Source of the DNA: Brevipalpus yothersi
Lineage: Eukaryota > Arthropoda > Arachnida > Trombidiformes > Tenuipalpidae
Assembly: GCA_003956705.1 (NCBI GenBank)
Contig: QZCP01000106.1
Location: 56,245 to 120,244 of the forward strand
DNA: 64,000 nucleotides
Direction of reading: 5' to 3'
Position 1 is the first letter of the stretch; each line of letters begins with the position of its first letter. The notes beneath the pieces were generated by a model. The model worked only from the letters and a program-made list of their open reading frames with translations. It did no database searches and had not been told where the DNA came from. Positions 23,214 to 35,682 of the stretch are shown here, in pieces. A program made the translations under genes and the position numbers.

Positions 23214-24734
23214 TGATCATCTCCTTCTTTCACCCACTATAAAAACGCAATGATCACTTCTCCTCTGGGACTCGATGCATACTCAATGGCCATTCATGAT
23301 TCGTGAGCAAATCTAATGTTCTGATCCATTGACTTTGATATCTGGAATAACATTTTTTTGTCAAGTTTGAAATGTTCCTCTCATTTTTTCTTCCGCGTTT
23401 TGTTTAACTCAAATTTCTCTCCAGCCATATCATGCGGAACAGATTTTCCAGTGAAGTCCAGTGTTAAATGAAAAGTTCATTGGATGGAGAGAGTTTTCTG
23501 GGAAAAGCTCCAAGGAAAACCTGATATGTTCAAAGCCGGCTCTAATCTCAACTCGATCCATTTGTCAACAAAACCATACAAAATGCTATTGATTTTGCAG
23601 CGAAATACTCTAGTGATGACAACACTGATTGGATGAACAAGTTTTCTTCACTTTTTTCTCCATCTTAACTGTTTCATCACGGGAAATTCTCTGCGATATA
23701 CACGTTTTGTTCGTTTGGCTCGAGTCATGATTATGAGCTATTTCATCAATCATCTTTCCAATCAGCGTTCGGGTGAAAGAACCGTTAGTTCATCTTCGAC
23801 AGGAACGTCATTCATCCATTATGCATCCAAAGATGATTCAGGTATGAGTCCCTATTTTTTGTCCAGCTAATTTTTTCTCACACAGAATTCAGTTCCAACA
23901 AGTTTTTCGAAGTAGTTTACAATACCGGATGTAGGCAACATTCAAGTCAACGCAAACGTTCACTTCTCAACATGGATGAAACTATTCCACATAATGAAGC
24001 AGGTATTTCGAGGTTGTGGTTCAGATAGTAGATCCTCAATATGGTCAATTTATTCCAATTCTCGTCTCGCCCCTCGAAAATCTGTTGGTTGTGATCTTTA
24101 CATACATCTTCTTTCGAACATTAATCATGATGTTTCCTGGGACTGTGTGTAGTTAGTAATACTGTGAATCAATAGAAATATTTCGCGGTGCAGCTTGTAT
24201 TTCACAACTTTCACTCATTTTCAAATTATGATCTAGCGTCTTATATGATAATCAATAAACAGTACAATTGCATGGTTGCAAACCATGAAAGACTCAAACC
24301 GTTGATTTTTTTCTCTTCTTGGTGTACCTTAGAGTAAGAAAATCGAATGAGCAAAAGTTTACTCTCTAAGGCAATGGAAAGAACAATTGGGACCTTTGAT
24401 TTTGAACGCCTCAACTACCAACGCACTACCAAGGGTGGCAATGACATGAGGCTTGGGTATGGTGAAAAAAGGAGAATCGAATCAAGCTTTCAGACACATT
24501 GGTATTTATATTAACAACTTAAAAAATCTAATGGGATTAAAGTGAGTTTTAGAAGAGAAACAAACCATAGGATGATTTTGTAAGTTGTTCCATCTTCTTG
24601 AACTCCGAATGGAGCAAAAAGTTGAGATATTCCATCTAAATCTCAGCCTTTCAAAAGGTAGAGAGATAGATTGACTCGCGATACTGTGTGATGAGCTTGT
24701 GCTGGAAACTCTGTAGAGTTTCCCAAGATTAAGA

Positions 24735-27700
24735 TCATGCATTATCACTCTTAGATTGCATTTCATTCGAAGCTTCGGACTTTGATTCTTCAGGCGTCAG
24801 CTCCATCGCATTTTGAGAATTGGATGGTGTGTCAAGTGATGATATGAATTCTTGGATTTGGCTTTGCTGATGGCCAGTTTGCTCTGCACCATTACCACTT
24901 CCTTCATTGTTTGGTATCTTTGAATTTAATTGGAGTGCAATAAGAGGATCTATTTTGGTATCACCATCTTCAACTTTTTCTCTACCAAAAAATCAGAAAG
25001 TTTTAAAAAATTCCGGGGAAAGGATTGATGAACTCACTTTTCTCCATCATGAACTATTCCATCATTAGCAACGTTCCATTCTAATTGTATTTGAAGTTGT
25101 CTGGTCATCTGTTGGACTTGATATTCAAGGAAAGCCTGAGAAAAGAGTCAAAAAAGTAGAATAAGTATAAACTTCGAATAATATTCACGGACTCCTTAAA
25201 CTAACCTTCTCCTCCGAGGTTGTATCTGTATCAGTAACATCTTTGACTAGAGGATTATTAATAATGTGATTTTCCTTTTCTAAGGGTCCACATACAAACT
25301 CCTCCCAAGACTTTTGAACACTAGCATCCACAATTTCCATATTTCGTTTGACTATATCATCATCTTTACAAGAGATTATATGATTTGCTATCATCACGAG
25401 GTGACCAATATAGCCAGGTCGAGAATGAGATAGATTGGATGTAGAGGAGGGCAAATATGGAGTGCAGGAATCGACGATTCGTTTAAACAGATTGCATTCG
25501 ATGAACAATTGCTTAATAAGAGCCGAGACACTTTCTTGGTCGGTTGCAGAGTCATTACCACTCTCAGATATTGGACTGGTCACAGGGGAATTTGACTTAG
25601 AATTATCAAGAATACATTTTATACTTTGTTCAACTTGAGTATGAAGGAAATTGTTATAAGAATATTCGAAGAAAAAGTCCTGAAAAGAAACGTCGAAGAT
25701 TGAGCGTCAAAATGTGAAGATAGCTGATACAAAGCGGATGAAAATGCAATTCAACTCACCAACAAGACCACTAAAGTTTTAATTTCTTCTATCTTTCGAT
25801 TGATTTGAGGATTATTACTGCTCAATAGAGCTCTAATTAGGTGGACAACTTCTATTCTAGTTGCTCCAAAAGGTTTTTCGATCAAACCGGCAACGGTTCG
25901 AACTGGATTTTGATGCGGTGGATTGATAAGTAAGGAATGGAAGTCAGGAAGCCGTGGTTCGATGGCTGCATGAACTTGCAGCACACTTTTGGTCAATTTT
26001 TCAATGTCAACGGATGACACATTAAAATTTGTTGTGGTGAGATCGCCAATACATAGTTGAGACGGTGGTAAAATACGAGGTACACCCTCAAATGCATCAT
26101 TGGTACGAATTTCATCTGCTTGAGGTTCAATGGGCAGTCTTTGAGGTTGATTTGCTCTAAAAGTTGAACATAGAGTTGGAGGTTGAAATCATTAATTTAT
26201 AAGGACTAAAGAAATACTTTACCTATATTTTTTATATTCTAATAAAGATTGTAAAACTTCTATCCCATTGACCAAGCATTTTTCTGTGCGATCTTCAAAC
26301 ATATTATCTAATAGTTTACTGACAGTAGATGTTCTGTTAAGATGTTGAAGAGAGACATTAATTTTCCAACAGTACACAAAAGTCAATTGTGTTTTTCACC
26401 ACTTACGATTCTATCTCTTGTATAATGAGATTTTCATTGCATTTTTTCCTTTTCCAATCAGCGCTTTCTCTATAATGTCTTATGGTATCACACAGAAAAT
26501 TTGAAGCATTCGCACGCGCTCTAGGGTTTGCACCTTTTTCGAATTTGGATATCAACTTTGGAATAAGATTATGCTGATGATAAAACTTAGGTGACGAGAG
26601 AAGAAAAAAATCATGAGGATAAGAGTGAGAAAAATTGATACTTGTTTATGATTTACCTCATCCATGTTTGCAGGAGTCATGGCTGTGAGTGTGTAAAACA
26701 GTAGATCCATGACAGAAGAGGTTCCAATGTGACGAACTGCTACATCCACAAAATAGGGGAATTTCAACAGGATATTTTGAGAAGCATAATCCACTCCCCA
26801 TTTCCATAGTTTGTAGACAATTTTGCAAACAAAACTGGCCAATAATGAATTCAATTCTTTGTCTTCATCTTTATCTCTCATGAAAAAATGGAACAGCTCT
26901 GCTACGGCGATTTCATGATTCATTAAAGCCATCATGATGGCTGGAGGATCGCATACCAAAATTTCGAATGCTACATTGGCAAGATAATACCGTTCTTTCT
27001 CATTTTTCGGATAAGGTGGAGGCTCATGTGTGGCCAGTAAAACCAAATTTATAATACCATCCTTTGAAGTGAGACTGGGAATAAAGCGAATTGATAGAAA
27101 CTATTGGATAAATTCTTGAAACAATACAAGACTACAATACTACTTACTATTCAATTAATTTAGGATTTTCAAGTTTACATTCTTCGATAACTTGTTCGTC
27201 ATACAAGACATCTTCGAATTTGGTATTGGGCTGTGGAGATTAAGAAAAAAATCAATGATAGCAGTTGATACATCAATCAATATTCGGACAAAACAGTCTA
27301 ATATCAATGGAGATGATTTCCAGAAGGAGATTGAAAAACTGAAGTCTTGAAGGTATGTGTGTACAAGTAAGAACTATCGTCAAGGGAAACAGATTGATGT
27401 GAATATTTCAAAATGAAAATTTTTCAATCCTCCTCTCTCACACACACATAGATGACAATCAATGAAATTGATGATTTCGAAATCATAACCATAAAAATTA
27501 TCAATCAGTTGTCAGTGATCGAGAGTCATCAAATGTTTAGATTATCCATGCATACGGAAAAACAAATGAGGCAATGGCATGTCTCTCTCTCTCTTTCGCT
27601 CATTTTCGCTGATTAAAAACATACACACACACACACAATCGTCAAGTCAAATTGTTTCACTGGATTAACCTTCGAAAGACATTGAATACACAAACCACTA

Positions 27701-27762
27701 CTTACATCATCTAATAGGGTATCTATTTTTCGAGCTTCTTCACCGAGTGTATTCCAGAACAT
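24735..27762 (-). CDS. PPP6R: Serine/threonine-protein phosphatase 6 regulatory subunit (SAPS domain), nine exons
   Basis: A scaffold subunit that binds the PP6 catalytic subunit and selects substrates. In transcript order the exons are 27706-27762, 27148-27230, 26657-27074, 26407-26585, 26223-26333, 25760-26156, 25206-25679, 25038-25135 and 24735-24981. All junctions keep phase and give 687 aa. The first residues, MFWNTLGEEARKIDTLLDD, match the family start (MFWKF..IDTLLE). Conserved SAPS blocks follow in order: VIEECKLENPKLIEY, VAVRHIGTSSVMDLL, SVSKLLDNMFEDRTEK, PDFHSLLINPPHQN, FFFEYSYNNFLHTQVE and SRPGYIGHLVMIANHI. After the domain a conserved AFLEYQVQQMTRQL helix and an acidic, Gln/Ser-rich tail finish the protein. 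Which vertebrate paralogue (R1, R2, R3) it matches is not meaningful if invertebrates have one gene. Exon 4 has two in-frame acceptors 12 nt apart. Confidence 0.92.
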
Positions 27763-30700
27763 TTTGCGTGAGGAAAAAAACAATAGCAATAAATACAGAT
27801 ATTCACAATTAGTACAATTAAATCCTCTTGAAAATTTTTTTTGAATTTATTGATGTTTTGGTTTTTTGCTTGCAGCATGAATAAAACTTGCACACTGTTG
27901 ACAGATGACGCTAGCATCTTCGCACATGATCAATTGCGATTGACTCAGTGAAAAGATGAGAAAAAAAAACTTATTAGTTTTCAGAATTCTTCGAATATTT
28001 TTTGAATAAATTAGTTAATCATAATAAATTGGAGGAAAATTCGTGTGAAGTTTTATTAGAGGAAGGTTGGATTTGAATATATTCATGGGATTTTTTCGGT
28101 TATTTTTTCTCGTGGATTCCTGAATGAAGAGTGGAAGATTTTGGGAAAGTTTTCTTTCGGCAACTATTAGGTGGCGATTTTTTTTACCGTTCAAGGAAAT
28201 TAATTTCCAATCACGGGGAAAAGTCAGAATGAATGATTTGGGTTAATTGTAATTGAAGGCATCAATTATATTACATATAGAAAAGTGAAGATTGGTTGTT
28301 AGATTGTGAGAATTTTTGGAGGGTCTTTCTCAGAAGAGAGGAGAGCATCTGATAAGTGAAGGCGATTTTTTGAGCATCAAGTAGTTAGAGAAGATTGATT
28401 AATATAATTCGTTACCTATGAAAAGTGTGAATGATTCTCGAAAAAGCTCCAAAAATAGGTAGAGTTTGTCTATATGATTATATTTAGAGCATCTCCTGAC
28501 ACGAATTGAAAGTGAACGCAGGAAAAAGAGCCATGTCCACTTTCATTTATCACTCATCCCATCAGAGGACCATTTGACCAACTGAAACTGACTTTTTCTC
28601 TTGTTTTTTTTAGTCTTCATCGTGAACTTGAAACTATGCATGCTGTTAGATAAGACTAACTAACTAATGTTAGAAGATCAACATTTTCTTTCGTCTGGAT
28701 TCCTTCTCTTCCAGTTTTAGGAATCACAAGCTGTGAACATATCAGAAATGACCACGTTCATTAGTGCTATTCGATATCTATTAGATCCAAGTCGAGATGA
28801 TCGTTGAAACGAAAGGAGGAAGCTTCGTTGGTATGAGATGAAGAGAGAAAGTGGAACTGATTCGGCCAACATGGATACAATCAGATTTCGAACTGGAAGA
28901 ATTCGAAATCGAGCGATTGCGCAAAGTAAGTAGTGCATTTCGATGGAGGGATTTTCCATGTAAAAGATTCAGAAGAAAAAGGATGAGAGAAGAAGATATA
29001 CGATGTGAATCTCTTCACTTCCAACTAGTAGTATACATTATCTAGATGCCAGTGTACGTATCAATCAACCGGAATTCCAATCATTCATGACAATCCGTAA
29101 TGAATAAATATTTGAATCATATGACAATTTTTGAAAGATTTTTGTGATCAACTTTACTCTCTTTCTCTCTCTCTCTCATAATACACATAGTTTATTTCTT
29201 TATCATTTTATGTCAATCATTTCCATCGACCATCAACCTTCATTTAACAGCTTATCATCTTTTATTGTTGCTTCATAACAATCCAATCCATTTTATTGTA
29301 ACACTCACACATAATCTAGAGATTTTGCTTCACTATTTCAATTTTCAACTCAACTTTTCGACTTCCCGCTCCACTGATTCACTTACACTGATTTACTTTT
29401 TCAAATTGTCATCATGTCTCACCGATTTCATAGACCATTTTAATCAAATTTGACCACCATGAAGAGGTGAGTACAAATTGAATAATTTGAATGATGCTCC
29501 CAGAAAAATTTTTCATTATCAAAAATTTTACTCACACACACACACACACCAATACTGTTTCCCAACGATCCACACTCATCACACTAATTGTTGCAGGAAG
29601 CGAACTTTTTTCTTTCTTCCATTTCATTCTATTCAATTATAACTTTTAATTATTTATTGAAAGCAAGTTCCCCAAGTTTTCACGATTCATGAACGCATAG
29701 AGTCCAGATGAGAATCATATTGAAATTATATAAATCTTCCCATCAGATAGTATAAAGTTCAAGAGAGAGAGAGAGATGGACTTGACTCAAATTGACAAGC
29801 AAGGATTACTCATTAGTGTTCCCTCTTCTAAACTAGATTTTTATTTAGGTTATTCAAGTGTTTCGATAGTATTTCGTATCTAATCTGATTTGGTTAATTT
29901 TCATCATCATCAAAAAATCAGAACAAAAGAACTCATTTCATCCTGAAGGATTGTGTGAGATAAAACGATAGGATTGTTGTTTGCTCTGTTCTGTGAACAT
30001 TTTATTTCCCCCTCTTTTTCGATTCCATGAGATCATCTCACATGAATTACATGAATTAGCATTCACCATGTATATCACACACACACACACTTCACACCCT
30101 TTTTTCTGCTATACACCAATCTTTGTCACCAGAAAAGTTAAGCCTGATTGTTTTTGTTGTAGTTCCTGTTGATTAAGTGTGTGCACCCAATTTGAAGTCA
30201 AAAAAAAGTTGATTCAACGGACAAGTTGATCAATTGAATCATTCAAACCTTCTCTCTGTGTAACTTTGTATTCAAATTCACTTAAATCTCGAGAATCTCG
30301 GTGCATGTTATAAATATAAATATATTTGTGCAGTTGCGTTTTATCACTGACATTGTAGTTATAAAGAACGAAAAAAAAATCATACTACTCATGCAATGAG
30401 TGGTAGGTAAGACATTCAAGAACACCAAAACAGTGAACAGAAAAAAATCTATTCATTATCTTACCATCTTTCCCTAAGGTAATATTGAGGTGTCAAATTA
30501 TGAGAAATGAAACATTTGCATACAACATCATCCATTCCAACCAACACAGTTTAGTGCAATTTTGTTGTGTTCAAGTGATGCTACCCAATATTTCCACTCA
30601 TACATATTCGTGAGATTTTATCATCAATTGCTGATAGAATTCGATCTTCCATGTAAATAGTGTGAAAAAAATACAGATCCTTATTTTTATCATGAATCGT

Positions 30701-31680
30701 GTGTCTGTGTATGTATGTGTGTGTGTCTTGCTGTTGTCAAAATTTCTCAGACTTTTTCGTGTGAGAATCGAATTTTTTTCTCCTTCTTTCCTCTCTTCCT
30801 CTCTTCCTCAAAATCGATCAAGATTCGTGTCTTGATGACTATCGGATTCATGATATTGATCTTCACACCCAGATGATAGCCAATGATTAATGTCAATACA
30901 TTTAGGCCTGAACGATACCATTATCAGTCATACAATTGAAATAAACTTGAGATGACTGAAGAAACTATTGAGGCATGTTTTTTGATGAGATCCCAATCAT
31001 TTTCCCACCTATTTTGAATAAATTTACGAATCCATCCAATCAAATTTGCTAAAATTTCTTCGATTCATTTTGAATTCTCGAAACTTTCCAGGGTTCAAAA
31101 TCCGTAGTTGGAAGTGTAAACACATCCTAGACAATTTTAGATTGACAAGATTACCCTATTTAAATGATTTCTTTTCTAATTGACAAAATTTTAGCCCACT
31201 AGATTCGATCTTCATAGACATAGCTTGAAACTTCCTGTTTAAATCTGATTTTTCCATGCTATTTGTTGCTCCTGAAGAGTTCAGCTTGTTCGTTTTCTGA
31301 AAAGTTCAGTTACTTTTCATCTCATTCCTGAAAATTTATGATGACAACAAGATTTAATATGCAAAAATAATCAATGGAAATATAGTTAGATTAATTGATT
31401 TAGTAAGTGAATACAGTCGAATGGCATTCCACTTCTTCTCTAAATGGAAACACATAACAATCAGTAGGGAAACCTTTTCTACTGGGTAGATAGAGAATAC
31501 TTTTTCCAGACTAATTCTGTCATAATTCCGACTCAATTGAGATGGACATAATCACGCAGATAATCAGAACAGTTCATCATTCATTATGGAGAGGATAAAA
31601 ATGTTCAACAATCAATGTTGTCTCCCATGATCAGTTTCCAGTACCATGAGTTTGTAAATAGTTTGCCTTCATCATAATCA

Positions 31681-31683
<3 letters not shown>

Positions 31684-31718
<35 letters not shown>
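31684..31718. repeat. (CT)n microsatellite
   Basis: A pure CT tract of about 34 bases. Confidence 0.9.
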
Positions 31719-31719
<1 letters not shown>

Positions 31720-32675
31720 AACATTACTGATCATAATTCTGCTACCAAAAAATACGGAACAGAAATCGCTCAACAACCGCACAATTTCTTTGCTCCTTTG
31801 AGCAGAATAATTTATACACCTATATTTGAGTGTACACAAATATATAATACATATGAGAAAGAGAAAATTTCGTACCCGATGGTTTGTTTCTCTGTATTTG
31901 ATACATAATGAATCGTAATTTCTCTCCAATAGTGATTGCATGCTAAATTCAATGGTCGAAAGAAACTTCACTCGATAATGGTGAAAGTTCTTCGTGAACA
32001 AGTCAACTAGACTTGCTTTCTCTCACTCTCTATCTCTATCTCAAGTTCTAATTGACTTTTGTCTTCAGGCTTGTCAACCGATTTGCCTGAAGGAACTACA
32101 AAACGAATTATCATCTCTCTCTCTCTCTCTCTCTTTGGTCTTTACTCTTTTCTCAACTGTCTGGTTCACTTGTTAAACGAATTTAGAGGTTTTCTCCTAT
32201 GCTCATATGCCATCCACAGTCACTCTCTCTTATCTTCCCAAATATATATATCTCCATCTCCTTATCTCTGATCTAGTTTAGGAGAAAAATTTTGTGAATA
32301 GAAATGAAGATCAGAATGAATTAGGAAGGGAGGAAAAAGAAAAATAGTCCATCTTCATGTAAGAAAGCAAGTACAGAGATTTGGAAAATAAATATAGTCA
32401 CTAAAAATGAGAGAAAAAAGAGGAAAGTTACTATTCCTTTCTACACACGCACACTTGTGAGACCATCTTTTATCCATCTTCATCTACAAGAGAGAAAGTT
32501 TCCAGCTTAGCTTCTATCTCTCATGTTTTAACTTTACCCCATGATAAAGCTCTCTTCAATTGTTCATGTTTCTTTTCGCTCAGCGATTCGAGCCCATCAA
32601 GCTCATACACAGTATAACGTCTATGTGTGTTAAGATTTGTAGAAAACTTTTTTTCCCAGACAGCTCTCACAGGGT

Positions 32676-32757
32676 GTTCTATATATATGTGTATACCGAA
32701 TACATATACATGTATATACATATATTCTGAAGTACATACGTATATATGTGTATATAC
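32676..32757. repeat. TA/TATG-rich palindromic low-complexity segment
   Basis: Alternating purine-pyrimidine DNA made of TATATG, TACATA and CATGTATATACAT elements. Much of it is self-complementary and could fold back. No coding capacity. Confidence 0.6.
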
Positions 32758-34556
32758 TCTTACACTAGAGAACAGGGTAGCTTACATGATGAATTTTTTG
32801 CAATATACATACGCACACAGTTCTTTCCATACTCCATGCAACTTAATTCTTAATTTAGCCACCAAAATATTCTGATACTTGGTGTGTAGAAGTCTCAATC
32901 TTTTACGAACTGATGCTCACAGACTAACCATTTGAACATCACCATGAAACATCTCTCTCACTTCCCGTGAATAATGGACCGAGCCTTGGACTCTATGTTG
33001 TGTGTACACTTGTTTATAGAGTGTTTCATGAGCAATCATGTTGAGCTATTTTTTTCTGATGATAAATGTTGAGAATAGAATCAATTTCATTTTTTCCACC
33101 AGTTTTTTTTACACCAGACTAGCCTGAGGCGTAGAAACAGAAGCCATTACTGTAAAATTTACAGCATCTCTTTGATCTATACTCCTATCGAAATACAGTG
33201 TATATTAATCAAAAGCTAACTGTGTGTGTTGAGAATTTTGAAACTTTACTCACATGAGCAGAAAAATTTTCTTCATGATATACAAACAAGTAGAACTTGG
33301 AACTTTCTGCCTTAAGCGGAAGTTACTTAATTTTTCCAGCCAAAGAACACAATATTTAAGACTCGACTGAACTTTTCTCCTCCCTAATTCGAAGAAGATT
33401 GCTGTTACGCAATTCTTTTTCGCTCTCATGGGAAAATGCTCTTTTCTCTTTATCGAAAATGCTTAGGAATTTTTACACATCCTATGCACTCAGATCAACA
33501 GATTTCCAAAGGCCTCAGTGAATATTAGCAAAGTATTTTATATCCATGGATTGAGGTAGTAGCATCATCACGATTTTGTGAATTATCCCATCAAGTATAT
33601 GATTAATCAACATACTAGAAGCTTTGCACAATTTAAAATTGTTGGAAATATACTTCCTTTCGATCAATGTCTAAAGTTCACAGACTACATTCAATATAAG
33701 CCCATGCTGTATCAACTTTTAAAGCTGTCAATCCGTTGACTTGTGAGCCATGACTTGGATGTTGGATTAGCAGCAACTGTGTGTGTATGATCTTTCCCAA
33801 CTCTTTGTGTGTGAACACTATTCGGAAACTTTAACCTTTTCAGTGGAAATCTTCAATGATAGACGATCGAGTTAAGCTAGCCACTATGAGACGGATGATG
33901 AAGTCAATCGACTTGGGATTTAGAAACAAAACGGAAATCAATAGACACACATACTCTTTCTTTTGCTTACATACACCTTTTAATACAAAAGTCTCTCACA
34001 CTTGACCATCTCACATGGTTTCTCATGGGATAAAACGATAGATTGAATGAATGGATGGAAGAGAGAGAGAAGAGTTTTTGTCACCCCGGAAGATGAAAAA
34101 AGATCTCGAATGTATATGGTGAACCCATGAAACTTTCATTTATCATCATTCTTCCAATGATGATCTAGCCTTTTGCTTTCGAATATTATTCTTCTTCACT
34201 TCTCCTCTTACTCCTCCTTTTCTGTATGACCAGTCCTCCGGAACGTTGGACACCCAAATCGCTGGAGTGACCTGATTAATGAACAAAACTAATAGAAATT
34301 GACTGTTTCTTCCATATCGGATTAGTAGCACTCCATTCATCTGACTGTCATTCGATTTTGTCTCTCTCTTCTTTTCTCTCTCGAATGCCTGGAATACTGA
34401 ATAACTCAGATACTGGATCTCTTTATTCCCTCCTTTTTTTGTCTCCTTCATTCGACGTGCTTAATGTTCAATCCTTCCTCTTGAATATAAACTAGGAGAG
34501 ACAACGAATAAAGAAGAGAGAGAGACAGAGAAAAAGACATAGACAAGAATGGCTCA

Positions 34557-34558
<2 letters not shown>

Positions 34559-34615
<57 letters not shown>
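34559..34615. repeat. (CT)n microsatellite
   Basis: A CT tract of about 57 bases. A GA tract of similar length begins about 265 bases to the right, so the two form an inverted pair. Confidence 0.95.
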
Positions 34616-34619
<4 letters not shown>

Positions 34620-34863
34620 GGAATACTCGCTCTCTCACCCGGTGTTTTAGGTTTACCAGAAGCGGAAATATCGACCAATCCAGCTCACCTCACTTTACTC
34701 ATATTGTATGTACATAGACAAACAGCACACACACATACACATTCGCTGGTAAAAGTTGTAGTAGTAGTAGGACCCAGCAGTGTTGCTTGTTTAATTTCAT
34801 CGACTGGGAATCCAACTCACCTCTCCCGTTGAGCTCAAATCAGTTGCACACACATGTACAATT

Positions 34864-34865
<2 letters not shown>

Positions 34866-34943
<78 letters not shown>
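34866..34943. repeat. (GAAA)n/(GA)n microsatellite
   Basis: Four GAAA steps run into a GA tract of about 64 bases, complementary to the CT tract to its left. Confidence 0.95.
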
Positions 34944-34947
<4 letters not shown>

Positions 34948-35682
34948 AAGAGACCTCGTTCGTATTTTGATATATCAAGTGATGAGGGAGATTCAATGAG
35001 TGGGAGAGAGAGAGAAAGTGGAGCATTTTGGTATTGAGAAAAGAGAGACTATCAAGAATGACGACAGAATGTATGCTGAATCCTTTTTGAGCTGGGAATA
35101 TGTCTACCTTTAATGATGAGTTTATTCTATTCTACTTTGGGTGCTATTCGAGCTCAATTTAAAATTCAATTCAATTCAAATTTGAATCCAATCAAGTTTC
35201 GTTGAATTTTTCACTTGTTACAGTATCAGTGTGAGAAAATCCACTAGCATTTTGTCGATGCTATTCAGCTATCTTTATTCGAGCAGAACGTAATCATCTA
35301 GTGGGTGCTGAAAGGGAGGAGAAAAAGAAGTAAGAATCAAAATTCAGCTAGACTCGGCTAATATTCTGGCAACAGTGTTTCCCCGATAATGCTAATTTGA
35401 GAAAAAGATTTTTATTACTCCTTGAAAATTTCTATTTCAAACTTTTCTTCCCCATCAATATATTCAACCGGAAAAAGAAAAACACAGTGATACATGAAAA
35501 ATTTCCACTCTTGTGTACATCATCATCTACACATAAATTTTGAATCATTTCTAGAGCTCAACCAAATCTTCTCCCTTGTTGTGTGTACATCCATTGCCAT
35601 ATTATATTATACATTCCATTTTGAAAAAGCAATAATATTCAATCAAAATTGCTTTTTTCTCTCTTTTTCCATATTTTCTTAG

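Larger units (their letters stand above)
20610..24734. other. Intergenic region between ALYREF and the PP6 subunit gene
   Basis: About 4.1 kb with no convincing exon. It holds CT tracts at 22570-22608 and 23177-23210, GA-rich patches near 21055-21070, 21950-21966 and 22865-23085, and the 3' UTR of the PP6 subunit gene at its right end. Open frames on both strands are Ser/Leu- or Arg/Glu-rich products of these repeats. Confidence 0.55.
27763..35682. other. Intergenic region / likely 5' part of the Ih locus
   Basis: About 7.9 kb. The left end must hold the PPP6R 5' UTR and promoter. The right part should hold the start exon of Ih, since the first recognised Ih exon opens in mid-codon. Two tiny candidate start exons are described in the findings. 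Microsatellites lie at 31684-31718, 34559-34615 and 34866-34943, with CA runs near 27627-27640 and 29531-29548. No other gene is supported. Confidence 0.5.

Noticed and set aside
34448..35026. Open frames made of Arg-Glu or Ser-Leu repeats over GA/CT tracts (also at 184-483, 22841-23233, 38024-38262, 45596-45837, 55463-55846, 61678-62001, 63048-63461)
   Set aside because: They are direct translations of dinucleotide microsatellites, occur on both strands at the same place and show no other coding signal.
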